64,000 bases of DNA. It comes from Pseudomonas sp. ANT_H4 (lineage in GTDB: Bacteria > Pseudomonadota > Gammaproteobacteria > Pseudomonadales > Pseudomonadaceae). Where the stretch lies: the NCBI RefSeq assembly GCF_008369295.1, contig NZ_VOBG01000020.1, forward strand, positions 32,291 through 96,290, read 5' to 3'. This document shows, one piece after another, positions 29,601-37,346 of the stretch (the stretch's first letter is position 1; each line of letters starts with the position of its first letter). A program made the position numbers and the translations under genes. Below the pieces are notes generated by a model, which was given only the letters and a program-made list of their open reading frames with translations, ran no database searches and was not told the origin of the DNA.

Positions 29601-32600
29601 AATTGCCAGTGGATCGCCCGCAAGGGTCGCTGCGCAACCGCGACGCCGAGACCATCAGCGTGCGCCTGGATGCCGAGCGCACCCGGCAATTGTTGCAACA
29701 GGCACCGAGCGCCTATCGCACCCAGGTCAACGACCTGTTACTGACGGCATTGGCCCGTGTGTTGTGCCGATGGAGCGGCCATGAATCGGCGCTGATCCAG
29801 CTGGAAGGTCACGGTCGTGAAACCCTGTTTGATGAAATCGACCTGACCCGCAGCGTTGGCTGGTTCACCAGCGCCTACCCCTTGCGCCTGACACCTGTGC
29901 AAATCGAAGAGGCCGCCGGACAGGGCGCCTCGATCAAGGCGATCAAGGAACAACTACGTGCAGTGCCGCATAAAGGACTGGGTTATGGCGTGCTGCGCTA
30001 CCTGGCGGACGACCTGTGCCGCGAGGCCATGACCGCCTTGCCAACGGCGGCGATCACCTTCAACTACCTCGGCCAATTCGACCAGAGTTTTGATGGCGAC
30101 GCGTTGTTCCTCCCGCTGGAGGAGTCTGTAGGCCCGGCCCATGATCCGGACGCGCCTTTGCCCAACGAGTTGAGCATCGACAGCCAGGTCTACAGCGGCG
30201 AGTTGGTGCTGCGCTGGACCTTCAGTCGCGAACGTCACGACAGCCAAACCATCAGCGAATTGGCAGATGCTTATCTGGGCGAGTTGCAGAGTTTGATCGA
30301 GCATTGCTTGCGGGACGATGCCGGCGGGCTCACACCGTCCGACTTCCCGCTGGCGCACCTGACCCAATCGCAACTCGATGCGCTGCCGGTGCCGGTCAGC
30401 GCTATTGAAGACGTCTACCCGCTGACGCCAATGCAGGAAGGCTTGCTGTTGCACACCCTGCTGGAGCCGGGCACCGGCCTCTACTACATGCAGGACCGTT
30501 ACCGCATCAACAGCGAACTGAATCCCGAGCGCTTCGCCCAGGCCTGGCAGGCGGTGATTGCCCGCCATGAAGCCTTGCGCGCCTCGTTCTGCTGGAACGT
30601 TGGCGAAGATATGCTGCAGGTGATCCACAAACCGGGTCATACGCCCATCGAGTACCTGGATTGGAGCAATGATCCGCAAACTGAACAGGAGTCGCGCCTG
30701 CAAGCGCTGCTCAAAAGCGAGCGCGAAGCTGGCTTCGATCTGCTCAACCAGGCGCCTTTCCATCTGCGGCTGATCCGCGTCGGCGAGGCCCGTTACTGGT
30801 TCATGATGAGCAACCACCACATCCTGATCGATGCCTGGTGCCGCTCGTTGCTGATGAACGATTTCTTCGACATTTACATGGCGTTGGGTGACGGCCGCGA
30901 CGCGCAACTGGCAATGCCGCCGTGCTATCGCGACTACATTGCTTGGCTGCAACGCCAGAACCTGGCCGAGGCGCGCCAATGGTGGCAGCAGAACCTGCAA
31001 GGCTTTGAACGCACCACGCCGATCCCCAGCGACCGGCCGTTCCTGCGCGAGCACGCGGGCCACAGCGGTGGCATGGTGGTGGGCGACTGCTACATCCGTC
31101 TTGAGGCACGGGACGGCGCGCAACTGCGGGAGTTGGCCCAGGCTCATCAACTGACCGTCAACACCTTCGCCCAGGCGGCATGGGCTTTGGTGCTGCGGCG
31201 CTTGAGCGGGGATCGCGACGTGCTGTTTGGCGTCACCGTGGCCGGGCGCCCGGTGGACATGCCGCAGATGCAGCGCACCGTCGGCCTGTTTATCAACAGC
31301 ATCGCCCTGCGGGTCAAGTTGCCCGAGGACGACCAGCCGTGCAGCGTGCGTCAATGGCTCAGCGGTTTGCTCGACAGCAATATGCAGCTGCGTGAGTACG
31401 AATACCTGCCGCTGGTAACGATCCAGGAACACAGCGAATTGCCCAAGGGCCAGCCGCTGTTCGACAGCCTGTTCGTGTTTGAAAACGCCCCGGTGGAAGT
31501 CTCGGTGCTGGACCGTGCGCAAAGCTTGAATGCCACCTCGGATTCGGGCCGCACCCACACTAATTTCCCGCTGACGGCTGTGTGCTATCCGGGTGATGAC
31601 CTGGGACTGCATTTGTCCTATGACCAGCGCTATTTCGACGAAACCACGGTGCAAGGCATGCTCGGCGAGTTCAAGCGCCTGCTGCTGGCGCTGGTGCAGG
31701 GCTTCCATGGCGACATGGCCGACCTGCCGCTGATCAGCGAGCAGGAGCGCGAGTTTCTGGTGGAGGGGTGTAACCAGAGTGCGCACGACTACCCGCTGGA
31801 GCGCAGCTATGTCGAGCTGTTCGAGGCGCAGGTGGCGCAGCACCCACAGCGCATCGCCGCCAGTTGCCTGGATCAGCAATGGAGTTACGCCGAGCTGAAC
31901 CGGCGCAGTAACCGTCTGGGTCATGCGCTGATTGCGGCAGGTGTCGGGCTGGATCAACCGGTGGCGTTACTGGCCGAACGTAACCTCGATTTGCTGGGTA
32001 TGATCATTGGTAGTTTCAAGGCTGGCGCCGGTTACCTGCCGCTGGACCCGGGGCTGCCGAGCCAGCGTCTGAGCCGGATCATCGACTTGAGCCGCACGCC
32101 GCTGCTGGTGTGCACTGAGGCTTGCCGTGAACAGGCGCTGGTGTTGTTGGAGGAGTTTGCCTGCGTCGGGCGGCCGAAGTTGCTGGTTTGGGAGGACGTG
32201 CTTGGGTCAGAGAACAATCCCGGGATCTACAGTGCCCCGGATAACCTTGCGTATGTGATCTACACCTCAGGGTCGACCGGACTGCCGAAGGGCGTGATGG
32301 TCGAGCAGCGCGGCATGCTCAATAACCAGTTGAGCAAGGTGCCATATCTGCAACTGACTGAGGCCGATGTAATCGCGCAAACGGCCTCGCAAAGCTTCGA
32401 CATCTCGGTCTGGCAGTTCCTTGCTGCGCCGTTGTTTGGCGCGCGGGTGGATATCGTGCCGAATACCATTGCCCATGACCCGCAAGGGCTGCTGGCCCAT
32501 GTTCAGGCTCAGGGCATCACGGTGCTGGAAAGCGTGCCGTCGCTGATCCAGGGCATGCTCGCCCAGGAGCGCACGAGCCTGGACGGTTTGCGCTGGATGC

Positions 32601-33640
32601 TGCCCACCGGCGAGGCGATGCCGCCTGAATTGGCCCACCAATGGCTGCTGCGTTACCCGGATATCGGGCTGGTCAACGCCTATGGACCGGCGGAATGTTC
32701 GGATGACGTGGCGTTCTTTTGCGTCGACCTGGCTTCGACCCGTGGCACGTATCTGCCGATCGGTACACCGACCGACAACAACCGCTTGTACCTGTTGGAC
32801 GGCGCACTGGAGTTGGTGCCCCAAGGCGCCGTCGGTGAGTTGTGTGTGGCTGGCACCGGTGTAGGTCGCGGCTATGTCAGCGATCCATTGCGCACTGCTC
32901 AAGTGTTTGTGCCGAACCCGTTTGGTGCGGCTGGCGAGCGGTTGTATCGCACCGGCGACCTGGCGCGGCGGCGCAGTGACGGCGTGCTGGAATACGTCGG
33001 GCGCATCGACCATCAAGTGAAGATTCGTGGTTACCGTATCGAACTGGGCGAAATCGAAGCCCGTCTGCACGAGCAACCAGAAGTCCGCGACGCCGCCGTT
33101 GGCGTGCAGCAAGGCGTTAACGGTAAGTATCTGGTGGGTTATCTGGTGGCAACCGACGCGGCTCTCAATTCCAATGAGCGCCTGGACCGTATCAAGCAAC
33201 GCCTGCGGGCCGAGCTGCCGGAATACATGGTGCCGCTGCATTGGTTATGGCTGGACCGTCTGCCACTCAATGCCAACGGCAAACTCGACCGCAAGGCCTT
33301 GCCAGCCCTGGAAATCGGCCAGTTGCACAGCCAGGACTACCTGGCGCCGCGCAACGAACTTGAGCAAACCCTGGCGGATATCTGGGCCCAGGTGCTGAAC
33401 GTCGAGCAGGTCGGGGTGCAGGACAACTTCTTCGAGCTGGGCGGGCATTCGTTGCTGGCGACGCAAATTGCCTCGCGGGTGCAGAAGGCCCTGCAACGGG
33501 ATGTGCCGCTGCGGGCGATGTTCGAATGCAGCACGGTGGAGGCGTTGGCGGGGTACATCGATGGGCTGGCGGCCAATGACATCAGTGCCGAGAAGGTGGA
33601 TCGGTTGAGTGATTTGATGGCGCAGTTGGAGGGGCTTTAA
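20693..33640 (+). CDS. pvdL: Pyoverdine chromophore NRPS PvdL
   Basis: The 4315-residue synthetase reads: acyl-AMP/CoA ligase (about 10-560; GRLKDLLIVRGHNLYPQD), ACP with Ser611; C (670-1090, HHIIADG at 802), A1 (1115-1610), PCP Ser1658; C (1710-2140, HHIVTEG at 1850), A2 (2165-2670), PCP Ser2723 (GGDS form), E (2775-3210, HHLVVDG at 2899); C (3230-3660, HHILIDA at 3375), A3 (3690-4200), PCP Ser4253. No thioesterase domain ends it. By eye the A codes are DVWHFGRIN, DAEGIGAVM and DIWELTADD; the last is the diaminobutyrate code. This is the known fatty-acyl-Glu-D-Tyr-Dab line giving the chromophore precursor. AGGA precedes the start; ATG at 20696 is equally possible. Confidence 0.97.
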   Translation: MMDAFELPRTLVQSLQHRAAQTPDQLALRFLAESAEQNVVLSYRDLDLRARTIAAALQATACQGDRAVLLFPSGADYVAAFFGCLYAGVIAVPAYPPESTRGHHQERLLSIIADAEPRLLLTTTGLRDSLAQINAAPPLLCVDDLDSGIADHWIAPNLAGDDIAFLQYTSGSTALPKGVQVTHGNLMANELLIRRGFGIDLNPDDVIVSWLPLYHDMGLIGGLLQPIFSGVPCVLMSPAYFLGRPLRWLEAISEYGGTISGGPDFAYRLCSERVSDSALERLDLSKWRVAYSGSEPIRLDTLERFAEKFAPCGFTPNNFFASYGLAEATLFVAGSTRGQGIPALRLDEQALAANRAEPGPGCAIMSCGTSQPEHAVLIADPHTLAELADNAVGEIWAAGPSIAHGYWRNPEATAETFVQHAGRTWLRTGDLGFIRDGEVFITGRLKDLLIVRGHNLYPQDIEQTIEREVEVVRKGRVAAFAVNDQGLEGIGIAAEISRSVQKILAPEALIKVIRQAVAEAYQQAPCVVVLLNPGALPKTSSGKVQRSACRNRLADGSLDSYAQFPQLHAQTSDSARLESELQGRIAAIWCEQLQVAQVGADDHFFLLGGNSISATQVVARLRESLGLELNLRLLFEAPTLATFAASVALLQQDGGVAQGSIHALSRQDDLPQSLAQNRLWITWQLDPQSSAYTIPGGLRLRGALDEDAVRASFQQLIQRHEALRTRFFERDGQAFQRVDATTAFELQVIDLSDLPAFEREARAQQIREDEARTQFDLEKGPLLWVTLVRLDDEDHQLLVTMHHIIADGWSLNVLIDEFSRLYAAASQGQTIELPVLALQYADYGSWQRQWLVEGEGQRQLAYWKEQLGDEHPTLSLATDHPRSAQQHRSASRHSVRLGASLGEAIRQTAQAHESTPFMLLLAAFQSLLHRYSGQRDIRIGVPNANRGRQETQGLIGFFINTLVLRAELDARLPFSELLAATRHAALGAQAHQELPFEQLLEVFPQAREQGLFQVMFNHQQRDLSALRRLPGLLAEELPWHSREAKFDLQLHSEEDRNGRLSLSFDYADELFDSATIQRLAEHFVSLLQAVCEQPQQAIGDLTLLNADEHAQQRQWSEAPCLPAQRLLPEQLNQHTSERTALVWQDASLTFAQLHTQANRLAHYLRDKGVGPDVCVAIAAERSPQLLIGLLAILKAGGAYVPLDPDYPAERLAYMLKDSGVQLLLTQTHLLEQLPVAEGVCVIAMDSLKLDSWPSHAPGLHLNGDNLAYVIYTSGSTGQPKGVGNTHAALAERLQWMQATYQLDETDVLMQKAPISFDVSVWECFWPLITGCRLVLAGPGEHRDPHRIAQLVQEHGVTTLHFVPPLLQLFVDEPQAGECTSLRRLFSGGEALPAQLRNRVLAQLPAVQLHNRYGPTETAINVTHWHCRAEDGERSPIGRPLGNVICRVLDDQLNSLPVGVPGELCIGGVGLARGYLGRAGLTAERFVADPLGEEGARLYRTGDRVRWSTDGVLEYLGRLDHQVKLRGFRVEPEEVEARLLALGGIAQAVVLVRETAAGAQLIGYYMASQPLDEQDVKAALAAELPEYMVPAQLMRLDAMPLSPSGKVDRRALPQPVWQVREHVEPQTPLEQQIAAIWREVLGLPRIGLLDDFFALGGHSLLATQIISRTRQACDVELPLRTLFEASELGDFAEQVRLIQASGQRNQQTAITKVDRSQPVPLSYSQQRMWFLWQMEPDSPAYNVGGMARLCGVLDVGRFEAALQALIMRHETLRTTFPSINGVAQQKVAAQTDVRMDWQDFSVLDEQTRQQRLQQLADGEAHTPFDLETGPLLRACLVKAGEQEHYLVLTLHHIVTEGWAMDIFARELSALYEAFIDERESPLEPLPVQYLDYSVWQRQWLESGERQHQLDYWTAQLGTEHPLLELPSDRPRPPVQSHQGELYRFDLSDDLAARVRSFNAERGLTLFMTMTATLAVLLYRYSGQTDLRIGAPVANRIRPESEGLIGAFLNTQVLRCQLNGQMRVGELFEQVRHTVIEGQSHQDLPFDHLVEALQPPRSAAYNPLFQVMCNVQRWEFQQSRQLAAMTVEYLANDARATKFDLNLEVTDLDHRLGCCLTYSTDLFDEPRIARMAEHWRNLLEALIAAPQQRLSELALLQADEQRALQDSLGIEAGEHRLDQCIHHLFSAQALARGDAPALTFAEQTLSYAELDGRANRLAWMLRERGVGPQVRVGLALPRSLEMVIGLLAILKAGGAYVPLDPEYPLDRLHYMIEDSGIGLLLSDAPMFEALGDLPASVSRWCLEDDLPQLANYPASELPSISLAQHQAYLIYTSGSTGKPKGVVVSHGEIAMHCQAVIQRFGMRADDCELHFYSINFDAATERLLVPLLSGAQVVLRAQGQWDAEEICGLIRQHRINILGFTPSYGSQLAQWLATQNQTLPVRMCITGGEALTGEHLQRIRAAFQPALFFNAYGPTETVVMPLACLAPEHLEEGAGSVPIGSIIGARVAYIFDADLALVPQGATGELYIGGAGLAQGYHQRAGMTAERFVADPFASGGRLYRTGDLVRQRADGLVEYLGRIDHQVKIRGFRIELGEIESRLLEHPAVRETVVLALESPSGKHLVAYLVSDEADHSALRESLKAHLKAQLPDYMVPTHLMVLDSMPLTANGKLDRRALPQPDSQANRQHYVAPSNELELTLAAIWCAVLNVQQVGLHDNFFELGGDSILSIQVVSRARQAGIHFSPRDLFQHQTVQTLAAVATRCEQISAEQGVLTGASGLTPIQHWFFDTEIPARHHWNQALLLAPVQALDPHRLEQALLAVLEHHDALRLSFTRRDAQWHAEHLAVPEGGVLWLAQVPGMEQCAVLFADAQRSLDLEHGPLIRALLVDGPLGQQRLLIAIHHLVVDGVSWRVLLEDLQNVYRQLSDGRSVSLPAKTSALRDWAARLQAYASSESLREELNLWQEQLAGPAVELPVDRPQGSLRNRDAETISVRLDAERTRQLLQQAPSAYRTQVNDLLLTALARVLCRWSGHESALIQLEGHGRETLFDEIDLTRSVGWFTSAYPLRLTPVQIEEAAGQGASIKAIKEQLRAVPHKGLGYGVLRYLADDLCREAMTALPTAAITFNYLGQFDQSFDGDALFLPLEESVGPAHDPDAPLPNELSIDSQVYSGELVLRWTFSRERHDSQTISELADAYLGELQSLIEHCLRDDAGGLTPSDFPLAHLTQSQLDALPVPVSAIEDVYPLTPMQEGLLLHTLLEPGTGLYYMQDRYRINSELNPERFAQAWQAVIARHEALRASFCWNVGEDMLQVIHKPGHTPIEYLDWSNDPQTEQESRLQALLKSEREAGFDLLNQAPFHLRLIRVGEARYWFMMSNHHILIDAWCRSLLMNDFFDIYMALGDGRDAQLAMPPCYRDYIAWLQRQNLAEARQWWQQNLQGFERTTPIPSDRPFLREHAGHSGGMVVGDCYIRLEARDGAQLRELAQAHQLTVNTFAQAAWALVLRRLSGDRDVLFGVTVAGRPVDMPQMQRTVGLFINSIALRVKLPEDDQPCSVRQWLSGLLDSNMQLREYEYLPLVTIQEHSELPKGQPLFDSLFVFENAPVEVSVLDRAQSLNATSDSGRTHTNFPLTAVCYPGDDLGLHLSYDQRYFDETTVQGMLGEFKRLLLALVQGFHGDMADLPLISEQEREFLVEGCNQSAHDYPLERSYVELFEAQVAQHPQRIAASCLDQQWSYAELNRRSNRLGHALIAAGVGLDQPVALLAERNLDLLGMIIGSFKAGAGYLPLDPGLPSQRLSRIIDLSRTPLLVCTEACREQALVLLEEFACVGRPKLLVWEDVLGSENNPGIYSAPDNLAYVIYTSGSTGLPKGVMVEQRGMLNNQLSKVPYLQLTEADVIAQTASQSFDISVWQFLAAPLFGARVDIVPNTIAHDPQGLLAHVQAQGITVLESVPSLIQGMLAQERTSLDGLRWMLPTGEAMPPELAHQWLLRYPDIGLVNAYGPAECSDDVAFFCVDLASTRGTYLPIGTPTDNNRLYLLDGALELVPQGAVGELCVAGTGVGRGYVSDPLRTAQVFVPNPFGAAGERLYRTGDLARRRSDGVLEYVGRIDHQVKIRGYRIELGEIEARLHEQPEVRDAAVGVQQGVNGKYLVGYLVATDAALNSNERLDRIKQRLRAELPEYMVPLHWLWLDRLPLNANGKLDRKALPALEIGQLHSQDYLAPRNELEQTLADIWAQVLNVEQVGVQDNFFELGGHSLLATQIASRVQKALQRDVPLRAMFECSTVEALAGYIDGLAANDISAEKVDRLSDLMAQLEGL

Positions 33641-33651
33641 GGTGCTGCGGG

Positions 33652-33673
33652 CGCTCATCCAGGGTGATGAGCG
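33652..33673. other. Hairpin just after pvdL
   Basis: CGCTCATC and GATGAGCG form a perfect eight-pair stem over a six-base loop, 12 bases after the pvdL stop. No T-run follows, so it is not a classic terminator but may protect the transcript end. Confidence 0.45.
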
Positions 33674-33712
33674 GGTGAGCGTCCGTTGGTCGGAAAGCTG
33701 TTTTTTTCCGAT

Positions 33713-33733
33713 CAGAACTGTCAATTCTGACAG
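33713..33733. promoter_or_regulatory. Overlapping palindromes upstream of the repeat-protein gene
   Basis: CTGTCA-ATTC-TGACAG (33718-33733) overlaps CAGAA-N7-TTCTG (33713-33729). The site lies about 100 bases before the start of the 896-residue protein, a position fit for an operator. No regulator is recognised. Confidence 0.4.
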
Positions 33734-33830
33734 TAGGCAGGGCCTGCGTTCCAAGCGTTAGATAGCCGTAGTCTGCCGGCCTCTCTGATCGAGGCCGATG
33801 GTTATCTATCCCGGGACAGGAGGTCTCGTC

Positions 33831-36521
33831 ATGGTTAAAAAAACATCCCCTAAAACTGCTCAGTCGCTTGATACAACAACCGCTGCGCTACAACCTATCG
33901 ATGTCATCCGCGAGTTACCCTACGCGACGATTCAGTACGCAGCCAATAACAGCGTGCTGTATCCAATCGACGCAATCGATGGCACCTCGGCAACTATTGC
34001 CTTTGCGGGCATGGGCGCTACACCGATTACTTTGTATTGGGCAATTAAGGGCCAGGATGAGCCTGCCTTTGAACCCATCGTGCAGGTTGGCAGTACCAGC
34101 GGCGGTATTGAAATGCCCATCCCCTGGCAACACGTAAGTACCTGCATCGGTCATACGGTATTGATCTGGTACACGGCCACCGTTGCCGGGCGACTCCAGG
34201 AGTCGCTGGTCCTGGAGTTGGAAATTCAGGACATCAGGGAAGTGGATCTACGCGAGTCATTGCCGGTGTTTGAGCACGCCAAGCGCAATAGCCCTACAGA
34301 TCCCACTGTCGTGCTGGATATGCACACTTTTAAGGGCGATGAAACCATCCGGATCAAGGCATGGCCGATGATTCAGGCTGGGCAGCGCCTGTTTGTCACC
34401 GTCGCGGGTGACCAGCACCAGGTGCCGTATCAATTTATCTGGGTGGCCTTTGACCATCTAGTGAAGGCCGCTGAAGCAGATACTGATCATATTTTCGAGT
34501 TCAGGTTGTCCCGTGGCTGGATGTCGCGACGGCAGGACTACTCGGCTCTGACTGCGCACTTGGGAGTCATTTGGGACGGCACTGAGCCGGTGCTGCCGGC
34601 GCCGGATGATCCGGTCCATGAGAACCCGCTGCCTATTAATGCTCAGGACTTTCACCTGCGTACCTCCACGCTGTTGCGAGTGGACCCTGCACTGGACTTG
34701 CCGCCACCGCACCTTAAAGAGTCGGTGGATTGCGGTGCCGATGGTTGGCTGGTGAGCCCGGTCAACACCGTAGACGGTGCGCATCTCGTCATTGCTTACG
34801 AGGGCATGCATGCCGGGGATGTCGTTTGCCCCGCGTTTGTTGGCACCCCGGGGCTGGGTTCGCCTGTCCTTGAGTGCCGCACCGTACAGGAAGGTGAAGC
34901 CAGCCTTGAGTTTCGGGTACCGCCTTCGGCTATCAGTGCCAATTTTGGGTTGCCGGTCACGCTGACCTATAGCGTCAGCCACAGCGGTACCGGTCCGTGG
35001 CAATCACCGCCACGGGAAGTAAAGATCCTGGATATCACCAGGCTGCCGACTCCGGCAGTCGAGCAGGCAACCGCAAGCACGTTGGACCTCAATACCTTTT
35101 CCGGTGATGCCGATTGCACGGTCATTCCCTGGCCTTATATCGTGGTAGGGCAGCCTTGCTGGCTGTGGGTGACAGGTGAATTGGAAGATGGCACTGCCTA
35201 CAGCTTCCAGGTGCTGGAGGGCGAGCCGGTTACCGCAGAATGGCTGGCCAGTGGTGTTAACACTCCGTTGCCCCGCAGCGAGCTGCAAAAGCTGGCGGAT
35301 TGCAGCTCTTTCGAAGTGCATTTTTCCGTGAATTTCAATGGTCAGTCCGATAAGGCCAGTGCAAAGAAATTCCCGGCATTAACCCTGGGTATCGTCCAGG
35401 AAGACCTGGTACTCAAGGCGCCTACGGTGCGGGAGGCGGTGGGCTCGCAGTTGACAGTGTACAACGGCCGGGACGGTGTGACGGTACGGGTGGAGTACGA
35501 GCGCATCAGCCCTCATCACACGATCAGTGTGCGCTGGATCAAACCGAATGGTGATATCCTGCCGTTGGCCTCCAAACCGGGTAATAGTGACCCAGGTTAC
35601 GTCGACTTCCCAATTCCCCGTGAGGCGGTGATTGGTGGTATCGGTAAAACGATCTTAATTAACTACACCGTCACCAGCGTCTGTAAGTTGGCGTCTTCCA
35701 AGACCCTTGCGTTGCAGATCAGTGTGCCGGTGCGCTTGCCCACGCCTGTGGTGCCGCAGGCGACTAACCGCATATTGGATTTGCGCACCTTCCCCGGGAA
35801 CGCCAACATTACCGTGGAACCATGGTGGTTTATCTTGCCCGGGCAATGCGTCTGGTTGCGGGGTGTCGGGACGTTGAAAAGTGGAGGCTCCTACACGATC
35901 AATGTGTATTTGGGCAAAATCGTGATTGCCGCCGAAGTGAGTACAGGGCTGGCGGATATTTTGAGTCGGGCCCAACTTGATCTACTGGCAGATGGCAGCC
36001 TTCTGGCCTTTACCTGCAAAGTGACGGCTGATGGCAGCACTAATGAGAGTGCCGCAGTGGTATTCCCGGTATTGCAACTGACAGTGCGCTCGCCTCTCGA
36101 TGACTTCACCCCGTTTACTGGCAATAACTGGAACAACTGGCGTGCCGGGCCAGCAGCCCTTGGTGAGATGAGGTACGCCACGTTCTTTGGCAAAACCTGC
36201 GTGGCCAACGGCACTGCCAGTACTGCTAGTGTGGGCGTCGTCCTTTATAAAGACTTCACGGGGCTTCAGGTCGGCGCAAGTTATGAGTTCAGCATTCTCG
36301 CATGCACATACAATGGCGCTGCTCCAATGCCAAGGTTGTCGCTGAGGACCAGCTCCGGGGTTGTTACGGGGGTCACGACCTTTTACAGCATGGGGTGGAC
36401 ACCGCTGAAGGGGACGTTTGTTGCAAGCGCGACATCAATGCGGCTGGAGATCTGGAGTCATGAGCCGTCAGGCATATCCGGCAACGACTATGCGATCACT
36501 GATATCCGAGTGCGTGGATAG
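33831..36521 (+). CDS. Large protein of alternating beta-rich (Ig-like) repeats, function unknown
   Basis: The ATG at 33831 has an AGGAGG site; the frame's earlier start at 33798 has none. The 896-residue product is not a family I can name. Three repeats of one kind begin near residues 160, 418 and 649 (LDMHTFKGDETIRI, LDLNTFSGDADCTV, LDLRTFPGNANITV, each followed by a WP/WW and a GQ-x-x-WL-like strand). They alternate with a second kind (FRVPPSAISANFGLPVTLTYSV, FPIPREAVIGGIGKTILINYTV and an N-terminal version). The last 130 residues form a separate jelly-roll-like module (NNWNNW..., YAITDIRVRG) suggestive of ligand binding. No signal peptide or membrane helix is seen. It lies between pvdL and dsbG with its own terminator. 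Base composition looks less GC-rich than pvdL. Confidence 0.75.
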   Translation: MVKKTSPKTAQSLDTTTAALQPIDVIRELPYATIQYAANNSVLYPIDAIDGTSATIAFAGMGATPITLYWAIKGQDEPAFEPIVQVGSTSGGIEMPIPWQHVSTCIGHTVLIWYTATVAGRLQESLVLELEIQDIREVDLRESLPVFEHAKRNSPTDPTVVLDMHTFKGDETIRIKAWPMIQAGQRLFVTVAGDQHQVPYQFIWVAFDHLVKAAEADTDHIFEFRLSRGWMSRRQDYSALTAHLGVIWDGTEPVLPAPDDPVHENPLPINAQDFHLRTSTLLRVDPALDLPPPHLKESVDCGADGWLVSPVNTVDGAHLVIAYEGMHAGDVVCPAFVGTPGLGSPVLECRTVQEGEASLEFRVPPSAISANFGLPVTLTYSVSHSGTGPWQSPPREVKILDITRLPTPAVEQATASTLDLNTFSGDADCTVIPWPYIVVGQPCWLWVTGELEDGTAYSFQVLEGEPVTAEWLASGVNTPLPRSELQKLADCSSFEVHFSVNFNGQSDKASAKKFPALTLGIVQEDLVLKAPTVREAVGSQLTVYNGRDGVTVRVEYERISPHHTISVRWIKPNGDILPLASKPGNSDPGYVDFPIPREAVIGGIGKTILINYTVTSVCKLASSKTLALQISVPVRLPTPVVPQATNRILDLRTFPGNANITVEPWWFILPGQCVWLRGVGTLKSGGSYTINVYLGKIVIAAEVSTGLADILSRAQLDLLADGSLLAFTCKVTADGSTNESAAVVFPVLQLTVRSPLDDFTPFTGNNWNNWRAGPAALGEMRYATFFGKTCVANGTASTASVGVVLYKDFTGLQVGASYEFSILACTYNGAAPMPRLSLRTSSGVVTGVTTFYSMGWTPLKGTFVASATSMRLEIWSHEPSGISGNDYAITDIRVRG

Positions 36522-36544
36522 TCGAAAGGCTGTTTTACTCTGAG

Positions 36545-36574
36545 AAATGCTCCTGCCTTTGGCAGGAGCATTTT
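36545..36574. terminator. Bidirectional rho-independent terminator
   Basis: AAATGCTCCTGCC pairs with GGCAGGAGCATTT around a short loop, then TTCTTTTTC follows. It separates the repeat-protein gene from the convergent dsbG. Confidence 0.9.
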
Positions 36575-36584
36575 CTTTTTCAAG

Positions 36585-37346
36585 TTACTTCGTCCCCAGA
36601 ATCTTCACCAACTTATCCGGCGACGGCGCCCCTTGCTGTTGCTGCAACTGGCCCTTGTCATCCAGATAGAAAATCGCCGGCGTCGCCGACAACTCCAACT
36701 CTTGCATCAATTGCATATTGGCATCGAGCTTGGCCTGGATCTCGGCAGGAATCTTGTCCAGCGCCTTGAGCTTGCTGCCTTTGCCGGCGGTTTCATGTTC
36801 TTGCAGGGCTTTTTGCGTGTCCTTGCTGGCCAGCAGCGCCGCCGACTTGCCCGGGCTGTCTTCGCGAATAATCCCGACCATAATGTGCCGCAACTGCACC
36901 TTGCCTGCCTTCACCCACGGCCGTGCCTGTTCCCAGAACATGTTGCAGTACGGGCAGTTGGGGTCGCTGAACAGGTAGACGGTGCGCGGGGCATCCTTGT
37001 TGCCGTCCTGGATCCAGCTGCTCTGTTCCATCTTGGCCCAGACTTCCTTGGCCATCGGTGCGTACACCAGCTTTTCCAGGGGCGCGGTGCTCAGGTCGTT
37101 GCCGCCTTCGTCATACAGGTTGCCGGCGATCACGTGTTTACCGTCGGCGGTGAGGTACAGCGCCATGCCACGGTTCTGGTATTGCGCGGCGTAGCCCTTG
37201 AGGCCGCTCGGCGCGTCGAAGCTGCCGACGATCTTGGCGCCCTTGGCTTCGATTTGCTTGATGGGCGCCGGCCACTCTTCGGCGTGGGCCAGGGTGGCGG
37301 CGAGGGTCAGGGGCAGCAGGGTCAGCAGGTGGCGGAAGCGGGGCAT
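36585..37346 (-). CDS. dsbG: Thiol:disulfide interchange protein DsbG
   Basis: The 253-residue periplasmic protein has a signal peptide ending near ATLAHA-EE, a DsbC/G dimerisation domain and a thioredoxin-fold domain with active site CPYC (FSDPNCPYCNMFW) and cis-Pro loop ATPAI. DsbG isomerises disulfides and rescues sulfenylated cysteines. Its start overlaps the TlpA-like gene by 25 bases. The order dsbG / TlpA-like / dsbD with a divergent two-component system matches PA2476-PA2480 of P. aeruginosa. Confidence 0.92.
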   Translation of the reverse strand: MPRFRHLLTLLPLTLAATLAHAEEWPAPIKQIEAKGAKIVGSFDAPSGLKGYAAQYQNRGMALYLTADGKHVIAGNLYDEGGNDLSTAPLEKLVYAPMAKEVWAKMEQSSWIQDGNKDAPRTVYLFSDPNCPYCNMFWEQARPWVKAGKVQLRHIMVGIIREDSPGKSAALLASKDTQKALQEHETAGKGSKLKALDKIPAEIQAKLDANMQLMQELELSATPAIFYLDDKGQLQQQQGAPSPDKLVKILGTK

